From NCBI RefSeq assembly GCF_018873765.1, contig NC_057926.1, forward strand, positions 32,224,946 to 32,288,945: a DNA stretch of 64,000 nucleotides, given 5' to 3'. Positions 11,183 through 21,660 of the stretch are shown here, one piece after another. Position 1 is the stretch's first letter; each line of letters starts with the position of its first letter. This stretch comes from Telopea speciosissima (lineage: Eukaryota; Streptophyta; Magnoliopsida; Proteales; Proteaceae). Below the pieces are notes generated by a model. It was given only the letters and a program-made list of their open reading frames with translations. It was not told the origin of the DNA and made no database searches. Position numbers and translations under genes: made by a program.

Positions 11183-11945
11183 AGAAGGTCTCTTATAGTT
11201 TCATCTCGATCTTCTCCTAAGATCCCTGGGTCTGTCCTCCACCATAGATAATGAAGGAGTAGAAGAGATATTTAACTCAGTCCAACATTGATTATGTTTT
11301 CCTTTAATAATTTGCGTTGCAGGCACGTCAGTTTAATTAACCTTAAGTCAATGTTGGTGGTTAACCCAATAGATAATTAGAAATATGAGTTGCAGACGAT
11401 GAAAGGGGGAAGAGACAGTTGTGGATTCTTGTCCAGTCCTTCCAAAATAAGCAAGGGAAGGGTGGTTAAAGGGAAAAAAAAATGGGTTAACAACTCAAGA
11501 CATTAGAAGTTTGTTCGACTGCAAACATTCCCACCACAGAGCCACCATTAACATAGTGAGTCCAATAAACTGTTTTCCTTTAATTTGCTTTGAAGGAACC
11601 TCGAAAACAATGGGGCAGGAATCTATTTTGTCTCACAAATTCAAGAGGAAGAAATAAACAAACATTTCAACTGATAGAATAAGAGGACATATTCAGTTGT
11701 TGGCATTAGGGTACACCCTGAAATTATGAAGAAATTGGAATCCAAACACAAATACATGAATTTACAAAACTGAACAAACTTGAACCAATTTGATTTGATT
11801 GAGAACAAAGTTAAATTTCTCATCCCTTGGTCAGCTAAAGAAGGCTTCTTATAGCTCCATCTTGATCTTCTCGTAAGATCTCTCTTTCACTCCTCCACCA
11901 GAGATAATTAAGGAAGAAAAACAGAGATATTTAACCTAGTACTTG
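11183..11945. repeat. Pair of diverged direct repeats about 655 bp apart
   Basis: 11,183-11,290 and 11,838-11,945 share a long imperfect block including ATCTTCTC-TAAGATC and GAGATATTTAAC. They indicate an old local duplication. No gene is involved. Confidence 0.6.
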
Positions 11946-12341
11946 GAGGTTCCCTGCAATTTGAATGGCAAGGCGTAAGGTATTTTCAGTCAAGGATGGA
12001 GGTTGCTCCAGCCCTTTTGATCTCTCCTCAGAAATCTTCAAACTCTCCTACATTATAAACCATAGCTGAAGAAGACGTAGATGATTATGATGATGATGAC
12101 TCTTAATGAACGTTTCTCTTCACTTCAACTTGAAACATGACATCAGGTTGAGCCATAAAGTTATTTTCCACATTATTCCATTCCTGGTCCCCATGTTGTG
12201 AAGAGACTGGGTACGTGGCTTTGGTCAGTCTAAGACGTAGAGAATTTTACCAACAAAAAACAATTAGACGCACAAAATTACGAAATTTATCTATTAACCC
12301 AACAATAATTACGAAATTGAATGTTAGTAAGTCAGTCCATC

Positions 12342-12359
12342 TTTTTTTGTTTGATAATA
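12342..12359 (-). repeat. Micro-insertion C (18 bp)
   Basis: TTTTTTTGTTTGATAATA between perfect 17-bp repeats TAGTAAGTCAGTCCATC at 12,325-12,341 and 12,360-12,376. Confidence 0.88.
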
Positions 12360-13285
12360 TAGTAAGTCAGTCCATCCGCTACCGTTGGAAATGCACCAAA
12401 ACCACGTGTGTAGCTATGATTAGGCCTCGAGGGCCCGAGGCTATAGAGTCATAGGATATAGAACTTGAGTAAAAATACCCTAATTTAAAGATAAAGATTG
12501 AAAAAGTACTTAATCACATAATTGTAAACGGGTATAGGAGGAGGTGAATGTAGACGTACGTGGGCATACACAATCAACTCACATTCGTTCAGATGGAACA
12601 TTTTTTAAATTTAGATTCTATCTGAACGACTTTGAGTTGAGGACGTAGCCTTCAGTAGGTGAACATTACCCCAACATAACCCAAAAACTGCACAGACTCC
12701 TCCTTGCTGCACAAACTTACAAAAGGTAACGTAAGAAGCACACAGAAGTATGCAGAACTTTCCCAAAAGAAGTGAAAGAGACTGTTAGATATGTACAGTG
12801 AATTTCATTGCGTGATTATCTCCTCTCAATAGGAGAGTATATATACTGATACCCAAATTCCATGATCTCCACTGTAGTTATACAAGGTAATGAAACACAT
12901 AAAATATGGAAACTACAGTAGGAGATATTCACTGAGATAACATTCTATATCACATGTCATACCGATTCTAGCTTGCCATTCATAGAGAGATTTTATATCA
13001 CAGGTGAGATATTCCAACCAGATTTTTGCCATATATGATCTTCAAGAGAGAAAGACATGTAAACCCTTGATAGAGACAAAAGTGGACCAAACCAGTATGT
13101 AAGCACAAAAACACAGAAAAGTTGTTACCCAAAAAACAAAGAAAAAAAACAAACACACAAAGCGATGCAGAACATTCCCTTAAAAAGTGTAAGACACAAA
13201 AGCTTCGTAGAGAAAACAAAAGTACTGCAGAATTGGTCAGCCCATCAAAGTTGTAAAGAGGAGCATATAAAAGGGGAGTGGGGAA

Positions 13286-13990
13286 CTATTTGCTGGACTT
13301 TCCCGCCATAGTGGAGTTGCTCCGAGATAATGTTGATTGCGAACGATGGCTTAGCAACATCGACCTAAAATATGAAGGTCGGAGTGTGAGTACACGATTA
13401 GGACGTACAGAGTACATTGGATGTACAAAGTTTCCCCTTGCTGGTGTACTCAGTCTAGCCCCATCTTGTATAGCAGTGGCGCAAACAGCTTTGCCTTTCA
13501 GTTTGACTTCATCCTTAATCGCAGTCGCTTCTACCTCCTCTCTTTTTGGGTAAAAAGGCAGATTATGGGTTCCCGCTTCTATTTTCAGAGCAGGAACTTC
13601 ATCCTCCTCGTCAGAACTAGAGGAGATGTCAATATATTCGACCACAACCGGATCATCCGATATGATTATTGGGTTCAAAGCACTTGAACCCGGCCTTTGA
13701 TGTTGGGGAGGAATCAGAACAGCAAGCTGGTTGCGCCACCTATTTTGGGCACTTCTCAGTTGCAGAGGGAGTATTGTCCTCCTCCTACTACGATTCAGAG
13801 GTGAGAATGTTGTTCCATTTTTTTGGTGACTTGGAACAATAGTAGGAATCTTCATGGGTGGTCTAAAGGAACAGTTATTGGATGGAGTAGAATGAAGTGA
13901 TACTGATAAGCTGATACCATTTGCCTTTATAGGAAAAAATTTGGCGGGGAAAGTTCTTTGCTTCCTTGTCAGAATTTTCAAACTTTTCAA
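13286..13990 (-). CDS. Unrecognised 234-codon open frame with SUMO-interaction-like motif
   Basis: I recognise no family. The frame is basic at its start (TRKQRTFPAKFFP), proline/serine-rich in the middle, and at about residues 108-128 has hydrophobic clusters directly followed by acid: IIISDD, VVVEYIDISSSSDEEDE. That pattern resembles SUMO-interacting motifs. The C-terminal third is basic and serine-rich. No intron, TATA box or poly(A) signal was convincing. It could be an exon, a decayed transposon ORF or a chance frame. Its length in AT-rich DNA is the main argument for reality. Confidence 0.3.
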   Translation of the reverse strand: MKSLKILTRKQRTFPAKFFPIKANGISLSVSLHSTPSNNCSFRPPMKIPTIVPSHQKNGTTFSPLNRSRRRTILPLQLRSAQNRWRNQLAVLIPPQHQRPGSSALNPIIISDDPVVVEYIDISSSSDEEDEVPALKIEAGTHNLPFYPKREEVEATAIKDEVKLKGKAVCATAIQDGARLSTPARGNFVHPMYSVRPNRVLTLRPSYFRSMLLSHRSQSTLSRSNSTMAGKSSK

Positions 13991-14029
13991 GTAATTGGGT
14001 GTCTTTCTTTGAGATTACCTTAGCTATCT

Positions 14030-14446
14030 TGCTTCTTTTTCCCACCAACTACACTTACTTTCCTGGAACAATTGTGCCTCTCTTTCTTTCAAGGTCTCAC
14101 ACAAAGTCACAGTGAATCATTAATCTTGTCCTTTTTAATTTTATTTCTTAATTTTTGTAAAGATCTCTTTCTTGAGAGTCAAGTTTCTATAAATTTGAAC
14201 CTTGCTGATACTACCGTCAATTCTGATTGTGTGGACAACCTACTTCAAACCTATTTTGGTTCTGTAGTATTTGGCATGATTACAAATTTTTTGGGAGTTT
14301 ATGTCGACATCCTCTACCTATCAAATTCTCTCTCTACATCTATCTCTATTTGTTTGCGTCAGCGTTTGAGTTTGAGAAGAGAGTTAAACATGGCCTCTAA
14401 ACATGCCCATACATCTCTTTTGCAATAATATCATGTCCATTTTCAC
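14030..14446. other. Paralogue of the segment around the solo LTR
   Basis: This stretch aligns by eye with 2990-3149 joined to 4941-5100 (CTCTCTTTCTTTCAAGG, then GATCTCTTTCTTGA, then CTACCGTCAAT). It therefore preserves the arrangement from before the solo LTR insertion. No gene is recognised. Confidence 0.55.
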
Positions 14447-14622
14447 GGATCTTTAACCTCTCAATTACACTGCCCGTACTTGAGTCAAGTACACACAGAG
14501 GAGGCAGAAATGACTATCCTACCCCCTGCCCGAACACACTGCCTGAGGTGGGGTCCACCTCCCTCTATTAGATGTACTTGACGGTCAACTACGGGCAGTG
14601 TAATTGAGAGGATAAAAAATCC
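14447..14622. mobile_element. Mutator-like MITE, 176 bp, perfect 9-bp target duplication
   Basis: A perfect 21-bp inverted repeat (CCTCTCAATTACACTGCCCG plus T) starts at 14,457 and is mirrored up to 14,611. Weaker pairing extends to GGAT...ATCC at the tips. The flanks are perfect 9-bp repeats CATTTTCAC (14,438-14,446 and 14,623-14,631). A 9-bp duplication and long terminal inverted repeats suggest a Mutator-type MITE. Confidence 0.87.
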
Positions 14623-14834
14623 CATTTTCACCCTTCCTATTTTTAAGTTATTAGGGAGTCCTTATCCCAAAAGCCACTTACCATGCAACATCCGATATTT
14701 TCATTTAGGGTTTTCCTCTCCAATTTCGTCTCCAAAGCGAATTGATTATGTATGTAGGCATTTAATGTGCACTTGGAGAAGATAGAGAAGGCCATCAAGT
14801 CATAAGTGTCAATCAAATCAATGTTGTAGTGTCT

Positions 14835-14852
14835 ATTTTTTTAGGTGAATAG
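14835..14852 (-). repeat. Micro-insertion D (18 bp)
   Basis: ATTTTTTTAGGTGAATAG between perfect 12-bp repeats GTTGTAGTGTCT at 14,823-14,834 and 14,853-14,864. Confidence 0.85.
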
Positions 14853-15071
14853 GTTGTAGTGTCTTCAGTACTCTGCATCGTGCTATGTTGTGATACAACT
14901 GCACAACTATGTATCGCTTGAAAAAATCACAACTCTGAATCATCCCAAGTATGGACCGCAAGGTTTCCTCCTCACTTTAAGGGAACTGTGTAAAGGCAAA
15001 AAGCAAAAGGGAAAATGGGCATTTGTATTACGGGTCATGTTTGGGTATTACGGTTTTCCATTAATTGTTTA

Positions 15072-15224
15072 GGGAAAAGTTTTCATACCCTACATGGCTT
15101 ACATGTGAGAGGGTAGGAGTTTCAAGGCATTAAGTAATGCGTGGAGGCTTATGCCATTTCCAATTCTCTGTGAGAGGGGACAAAACTGTGCATGCTTACA
15201 CGGCCGTATATGAAAACTTCCCCC
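15072..15224. mobile_element. Mutator-like MITE family M2, copy 1 (153 bp)
   Basis: Inverted termini GGGAAAAGTTTTCATA ... TATGAAAACTTCCCC. The 9-bp flanks are AATTGTTTA (15,063-15,071) and AATTTTTTA (15,225-15,233), eight of nine identical. The inside shares GGAGTTTCAAGGCATTAA with the copy at 22,694. Confidence 0.8.
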
Positions 15225-15310
15225 AATTTTTTATTAGCATTATTTAGTAACGGAGCCATTTAGTAATTATGTATGAGTATGGTTGGTGCTACGATTCTTA
15301 GTTGTGTATG

Positions 15311-15884
15311 TAGAGGTGTAAATGAATAGCCGAAATCCGCTTGTGTATCCGTGTATCACTATCCGAATCCGTTCGATTGCTAACCGGATGTGGATACGGA
15401 TAGTCGATAGCTATCCGAGAAGCTATATTTACATGTAAACGGATAAAATATCCGATCCGTATCCGTGTCCGTATCCATATAGCACTATGGTTTCATATTT
15501 TTTGTACAACACCGTTCACCATTATTCAGTATTGACCAATATATGCGATATATTGGGTATCCTCGGTTTCCTTAACACCCTCAACCTCTTACCTTTAACC
15601 AGCACATGTGACTATAGAATCCTTCTATTATCATCGCATGTGATATATAGTTACTACCATCCTTATCACATATAAATCTTTCATAGATTCATAACCCAAT
15701 GGGTGTCATTGTAACTATAAATATCATCTCTTGTAACTATTCAATTTAGGAATACAAATGACAACTTACATTCACAATAACCACTATCCGAATTCGTGCG
15801 AAAACAAATCGGATGCGGATGTGGATGCGGATGCGGATGCGGATATACCACTATCCGAGCCGATTCCGATCCGTTACATCTCTA
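15311..15884. mobile_element. hAT-type MITE, copy 2 (574 bp with nested insert)
   Basis: Ends TAGAGGTGTAAATG ... CCGTTACATCTCTA. The flanks are perfect 8-bp repeats TGTGTATG (15,303-15,310 and 15,885-15,892). It is twice the usual length because another sequence lies inside it (15,489-15,781). Confidence 0.9.
15489..15781. mobile_element. 293-bp sequence nested in hAT-MITE copy 2
   Basis: The MITE consensus is interrupted here and resumes after a repeat of CACTAT (15,483-15,488 and 15,782-15,787). No clear terminal inverted repeat or poly(A) is visible, so its class is unknown. A 62-codon frame inside is not recognisable. Confidence 0.6.
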
Positions 15885-15892
15885 TGTGTATG

Positions 15893-17205
15893 GGGTATTA
15901 GATGTCTTCTATCACAGTTAGGGTTTTGAATGAATTGTCATTATTCCAAATGGTACTTTTTTGTTTTGGTATAAGGCATAGACACAGTAATTACCCAATC
16001 AAAGGTTAGAAGGCACGATTTTCTTCAACATTTTATATATGTTGTTATTTTTTTTATACTTACACAGAGTAAATCATAACCAATGATAGGAGACACCCAA
16101 TATCAGGAGTTCTGTTTGAAAGAAGGTACATGATCAGATGACCGATTGTTGCTATGAAGAGACTGTTACTTCCAATGTGAAGTTTTAATTAGTTGATGGT
16201 TTTTATTGAGATTTTGGAACGCATAAGCAATAAACAAGTTTACTGTTGAACTTTTTTTTTATGAAACTGTAATCACACAACTTTATTGTTCAACTTGATC
16301 TCCTGGTTGTTACTAAATTTGTGGTTTAGGGTAACAATAACCGGTGTACTTGTAATGAAATATGTATGTAGTGTTACGTAAGCCATTTGCAGTCTTGTAT
16401 ATCGATCGAATTTTCCAATTTTGCAGTCAACTTCATTACATTAATCGGTTGACTTGTCAGCGTTGATGGGTTCATTTTTATAAGATTATTGTATGAAAGA
16501 CTAACAAATTTCTTGTAATTTACGACATTGATTTATAGGTTGTTTTTATATCAACAGAATGACCTTATAAGTAATAACATTTCATACAGAACAAAAATTT
16601 TGGCAGATCCTGTTGAAAAATATACAATTACATATAGGCTGGAATTCATAGAAAATCAGTCATGTGCACCCCCTAAGATTACGTAACAAAAAATATTGCA
16701 ATACCCCATTTCAATGGTTATAATGATACACAATAATGAATTATATAGATATATAATTGATATACGAAAACCCAAACAACCTGTTGAGACCTGTCATACC
16801 CAAACCACAACTACTAATTCCATATATCCTATTGACATAAAAAATATCATTACACCCCTTGTAGACATTCAAACACATACATAACTTTACTAACCAATAT
16901 GATATGTTCACCACAGTGAGACTACGAAGATAACCGATAATTTAGATTCGACTGACAACTATTAAATATTGTATACACATAACTCAAAGTAACCGTTACA
17001 CCCATGACACATATACACACTTACTAATTACATATATATAATACATACAAAAAATTGACCCTAAGTTCCCTAACAACCATACACAATCAACGTAGAAAGA
17101 TATATAGACATCATATTAAAAATAAATCGTAACACCCTATTGACCCATACAACAAGTACTAATGGTAATGTATATATACAATATGGCTTATTTAATAGTG
17201 TAATA
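15893..17205. other. AT-rich stretch without a gene
   Basis: No coding signal. Contains a candidate micro-insertion at 16,253-16,281 and text near 16,440 (CGGTTGACTTGTCAGCG) related to the 17.6, 21.1 and 28.3 kb repeats. Confidence 0.5.
16253..16281 (-). repeat. Candidate micro-insertion (29 bp)
   Basis: Eight T followed by 21 bp, between TTTACTGTTGAACT (16,239-16,252) and TTTATTGTTCAACT (16,282-16,295), 12 of 14 identical. It lacks the usual GGT next to the T-tract, so it is less certain. Confidence 0.5.
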
Positions 17206-17213
17206 GTTGTGAG

Positions 17214-17477
17214 TAGGGGAGTAAATGAATAGCCCAAATCCTGTTCCGTATCCATTTAGAACTATCCGAATCCATGCGAAAGGTAAATTGATGCGGATAC
17301 GGATAGGCTATACCAATCCGACAAGCTATATTTACATGTAAACGGATTATATCTCCGATCCGTATCCGTGTTCGTATCTGTTTAGCTCTATCCAAATTCG
17401 TCCAAAAGGTAATCGGATGTGGATGCGGATGCGGGTATAGCACTATCCGAGCCTAAACCGATCCGTTTACATCCCGA
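17214..17477. mobile_element. hAT-type MITE, copy 3 (264 bp)
   Basis: Ends TAGGGGAGTAAATG ... CGTTTACATCCCGA. The flanks are perfect 8-bp repeats GTTGTGAG (17,206-17,213 and 17,478-17,485). It carries the same internal GGAT-CGGAT subrepeats as the other copies. Confidence 0.92.
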
Positions 17478-17544
17478 GTTGTGAGTGTATGGGAAAATAG
17501 ACCCATAGATATCTATATGTACTTTCACTCAAGAGTGTAAGATT

Positions 17545-18225
17545 CACCTTACATGTTCGAGAATGGATACGGCCACCTTCATATCAACCAATATACGTGG
17601 ATTTATTAGACTGGTCAGCAATGATCGGTCGATTGGTACAAATAATAGATCGACTTATGACTTTTGAACATCACCCAAGTAACCTGATCGGTTGATTGTT
17701 ATGATTAATTGAAACAAAATAAATTTGGGTTAATGCTAGAAATCACATCATACAACTACCGTTATTTTTTTACATTATAAGGCTGAGTGTTACTCTCATA
17801 AACCTTGAGAATATTTTTCAAATCCTATAAAATTTACTTTTTTTTTTTGGTAGAATCCTACAAAATTTACACATCCAACAAAGGTTCATCTTTGGGGACA
17901 TCATTGGCCACGATCCATAGTTATAATCTTTGTACTTGTGATTTAAATAATTTGACTCCAGTCTCGAGTTGATCAAACCATTACTGTTCACCCTAAAAAT
18001 ATAAAGGAAAATTTAAACCTTGTTTCTTGCGTTATTGGAAGAGTAGAAAAGACATAAATTGATTGCATATCGTTCATTTTCAATACTTGTCAGCCCATTA
18101 ATATTTGGGTAAAAAATTTGCCGCCAATGTCCGTTCCCTATTTATTATTCATTACGAAAAAAAAAACAATACCCTTTTTTTATTTGACAAATCATACTAA
18201 ACGACGACTCTCCGTTGTAAGTTGG
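17545..18225. repeat. Left member of a diverged direct repeat flanking the coiled-coil gene
   Basis: Related along its length to 21,030-21,660 in the same orientation. Shared blocks include ATCGACTTAT-AC-TTTGA-CATCA, CAAATCCTA, GGCCACGA, TTATTGGAAGAGT and AAACGAC. It carries micro-insertion E, which the right member lacks. Confidence 0.7.
17838..17853 (-). repeat. Micro-insertion E (16 bp)
   Basis: T-tract plus GGTAG between AATCCTATAAAATTTAC (17,821-17,837) and AATCCTACAAAATTTAC (17,854-17,870), 16 of 17 identical. The paralogous site near 21,318-21,340 has a single, uninterrupted copy. Confidence 0.87.
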
Positions 18226-18726
18226 TGCCTCGGTGGACAAGAAACCCTAAACTTAAGCCATTGTTAAGAGGATCGGCCGTCTCTGTCTCCTCTGATTGTT
18301 TGACCTCCTTCTACAGTAGGCATCAGTAAGGCCCATTCCAAGGTATGTTACGTTGTTCCATTTTCATTTCTCTATTTCTGGTTATCCCAGTCCTCATATT
18401 TTTTGGTTCTGCTTCCCCAAGTTTGATTCTTTAGCCATACAAGATAATGTTGTTTGTTTTCTGTATATTGAATAGAAATGCAAACAAATGTCGTCAGGAA
18501 AATGTATATAAAATGTAATTGGGAAACTGAACAGTAGATTAGAAAATGAAATCCTTGATTTTTTGTGTCAAAAAATCGATTATTTGGAATAAAATTTGGG
18601 GTTGTATGCAGTCCAATTGTTATGCGTTACCGTTCCAAATATTCTTCAGTCTGAATAATTGTGTTTACTTTTTATTTTCTTGAGGATGTTTTTTTGAAAA
18701 TAAATTTTATATGGGTTTGGGTAAAG

Positions 18727-19891
18727 ATGAATGACAAAAGTAAAAGACAAAGATCAAAAGGGAGAACATCCGGTAGTTCTAATATTCCGGTCCGAAGGTC
18801 AGGGCGTATTCAGTCTGTATCAAATAGTAGAAAGGTGGGTGAAGGTAGAGATGTTGTCATTGCAAACATTGACTTAACTGAAGAAGAACCCGAGGATCAG
18901 CAGAATGAAGAACAACAGGGTCGTGTATTGGAGAAAAGAGAGTGTTTCAGTTTCAAGGGAAAAGAGATGTATGAAAATCATGTAAGAAATACTATTCCCC
19001 CGATTATCAACGTAGATGTTTTTCATGTCAATTACTATGTGATGTTTTATGTTTACAAAAATTGTATGTTTTGTGACTGCAAGGGAACAAAAACCGATAC
19101 CGGGACCTATACATTGATTCCTATCAGAGGGTAATTTTAACATAGTCACACTTGATTTTGAATATGACAAGGGTTTATTCACTATTAATCCAAAATTCCC
19201 TTCTTTCAGTCTCAGGCATTGCTGAAGCAAAATCAAGAATTAGCATTACAGCTAGAAACAGCATGGGGCATTGTGACTAAGGTATGCATCATATTGTATT
19301 GACCAATCCATTAATTGTTGTAGTCTTATACATGTACCCCCAATGACAATATTTTATTCAGCTGATACTCAGAGGATTTATGATGATATAGTATTATTGG
19401 AATACAGGTACAAGCAACAAATATTGAACTAGAGGCCAAACTGGTAGCTACTCAATCACAACTTCACATTGTATGTTTATCCATAACTTCCATATACATC
19501 TGTGATCACTGTTTTTTGTTCCTAATATAAATTCAGGGGTGAAATGAATTTTCTGAGACGAATACTGATTGTGCAGTTTCTGGATGCCCATGACAAGTTG
19601 AACCGACAAGTATCAAATCTTAAGAGTACCCACTCACAACCCAACCCTACAGTAGGTGCTGAATATACTGATATGAGTACCCACTTTCAACCCAACCCTA
19701 CAATAACTGATGATGGTACTCATTCAGCCAAGATTGAAAAGGTAATTGGCCTTGCAGCAGCGGGCCAATGAAAGCGTCGTGGCAGAGGTAGGCCTTCGAA
19801 AGGCCACAAACCTCGTCAACCTTCATCTAATGCCCGTGCAGATACTGAGGCCAAGCCACCAAACACCTCCTCAGAAATCCAGTACTCATTC
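18727..19891 (+). pseudogene. Four-exon nuclear coiled-coil protein; AT-hook lies beyond an in-frame stop
   Basis: Inferred exons are 18,727-18,981, 19,210-19,281, 19,408-19,470 and 19,577-19,771. All introns are GT-AG and phase 0, with donors GTAAGAAA, GTATGCAT and GTATGTTT. A likely 5'-UTR exon ends at AAG|GTATGTTAC near 18,342. The 194-residue product has a basic start (KSKRQRSKGR, RRSGRIQS), a SUMO-interaction-like IDLTEEEPED, heptad-like exons (QALLKQNQELALQLE; IELEAKLVATQSQL) and two STH-QPNPT repeats. Directly after the TGA (19,769-19,771), in frame, 40 codons begin KRRGRGRPSKGHKPRQ, a classical AT-hook. The stop therefore looks like a recent nonsense change (for example CGA to TGA), unless an unseen splice or read-through bypasses it. 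The family is not recognised. Confidence 0.55.
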
Positions 19892-19894
19892 TGA

Positions 19895-20881
19895 ATGCTC
19901 GTACCTGATGTTTAAGTTTTGGTACATGTTTTTCATAAGGTTTTTGTAAACTGTTTTGTAATTTACAATGTTTAATTTGTCTCCTGCTGTACACTAACTA
20001 ATGTTGTTTGGAATTTACTATCCTCTTCATCAAGCTTGTGATACAAATCTGATGATGGTGGTACGATACTGTTATGTATATCTTATGTAACATTTATTTA
20101 ATATTAAGTGGTTGATTAGTAGTAAGTGTGTAATTAGTTATTAGCAATCGGATGAGTTGGAGAGAAAATGTAGGAGAAGTTGTAGGTGTGGGAAGTGGGT
20201 AGTTATGATAACCATTTATTTTACGTGTATTAATTTGTGAAAAGGTGAAAGAGAAACGACATTTGGAACAAAAAAATTAATCTTGAATTTCTACCCAACA
20301 AAAAAATATATATATAATTTGCTTCTTGTGTAAAGCAAAACTCTATCCCAAATTTCTGTCTCTTCCTCTCTTTATATCCCTATTGTTTCTCTTTTATTTT
20401 ATTTTATTTTGTACATTATCTTCCACGTAATAGATACAATTTAGTACATATAAGGTTGGGAACTTTGTTCAATCCACAAGATCAAAATTTTATTGTAAAA
20501 TTGATTTTACATACACTGATGTTACTCTTGGTTGAATCCCTAAATTAGTTAGTGTTCGGCCCTTACTACAAGGAGAAGAAGAGGGTGACTGTGGTTAGCT
20601 TTCGAATTAAAGGATGAAATTACTCCTTCACCCTCGATTTTAGGACTTCATAAGCACATGCTTAGTGTTGTGTTATTATTTTAAAAAAGCACTTTTTGAG
20701 TCAAATTATTATTTCAAAAAGCACTTTTACAGTTAAAGTATAAAAACATGTGTATTATGGTCATTCCCTCCTTTTTACTTCCCTCCAATTATTGGTTTTA
20801 ATTTGTTGTGCTCTCTTGTGTGAAAGAGGCAATATTGAGGTCAAGATTTGTCCCACATTTATTGTGGGAGACTAGGTTGAG

Positions 20882-20916
<35 letters not shown>

Positions 20917-21029
20917 TGGTTGCTTCGTTAAGGTGTGAGCCCTTTTGGAGAGGTGGTTACCCTACTCTCTTGTGTGTGTGGGTGGTGGGTCCTTGGGGTG
21001 CTTTTGAATCACATAACAGGGGAACATTG
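19895..21029. other. 3' region and spacer without a further gene
   Basis: AT-rich. Includes an (AT)n microsatellite at about 20,884-20,912. Nothing else is identified. Confidence 0.5.
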
Positions 21030-21660
21030 ATGTTGTATGTTGCATACTGAATATGCCCACCTTCTTATAACCCATAAATAGGTAGGTTTATTAGAGTAGT
21101 CATAACTCAGAACCCATTGATGGGTAGACTGGATGGCCATAATACATCGACTTATCACCTTTGATCATCAACCAAGCATCATAAATCGGTCGACTGATAG
21201 GGTTCATTTTTAAAATATCATGTTGGTTAATGGTTCAAAGGACATCGTACTTTGACCACGTTGACACATTACAGTACAACCCTACCATGTTATCTTCGTT
21301 ACCTTGTAAATTTTTTTGCAAATCCTACAACATTTACCGATGCCACAAAGGTGCATGTTTGAGCACATCATAGGCCACGAATGCTTTATCTTTGTGAGTT
21401 TAGATTTGGATTTGTTGACCAAAGAAATAAAGGGAAATTGAACACTTGTTTTTTGCTTATTGGAAGAGTCAAATAGTCCTAAATTCATTACATATCGGTC
21501 AAGTTCAAAACTTTTTTTTTTTTGGTAGAAGTCATGTTCAAAACTAGACAGTGATATTTTGGATATGTCACATCACCGTACATGCTTCATAGCAGTCATT
21601 GCTTTAATACTAATTTTATTGTGAATAGCATAATAAACGACTAATCTGCATTGTTATTTG
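21030..21660. repeat. Right member of the diverged direct repeat flanking the coiled-coil gene
   Basis: Same-orientation relative of 17,545-18,225 (see that entry). It carries micro-insertion F, which the left member lacks. Confidence 0.7.
21513..21530 (-). repeat. Micro-insertion F (18 bp)
   Basis: T-tract plus GGTAGAA between GTCAAGTTCAAAACT (21,498-21,512) and GTCATGTTCAAAACT (21,531-21,545), 14 of 15 identical. The left paralogue near 18,072-18,092 has the site unoccupied. Confidence 0.87.

Larger units (their letters stand above)
10441..13270. other. About 2.8 kb without a recognisable gene
   Basis: No ORF here has a recognisable domain. Two related stretches occur at 11,183-11,290 and 11,838-11,945 (shared CTTATAG...CATCT-GATCTTCTC and AGAGATATTTAAC). 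The rest is AT-rich unique-looking sequence. Confidence 0.5.

Noticed and set aside
13278-13553. Plus-strand 91-codon frame downstream of ATATAAAAGG
   Set aside because: It overlaps the longer minus-strand frame, has no domain, and the TATA-like match alone is weak in AT-rich DNA.
19082-19137. Exon 1 of the 18.7-kb gene extended to the stop at 19,134
   Set aside because: The donor GTAAGAAA after ...MYENH gives phase-0 joining with the next coiled-coil exon. The later GTAATT donor would shift the frame, and the extra text looks like translated intron.
19741-19756. A mini-intron (GTAATTGGCCTTGCAG) before the AT-hook
   Set aside because: At 16 bp it is far too short for plant splicing, although it starts GT and ends AG. 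Removing it would also leave the AT-hook out of frame.
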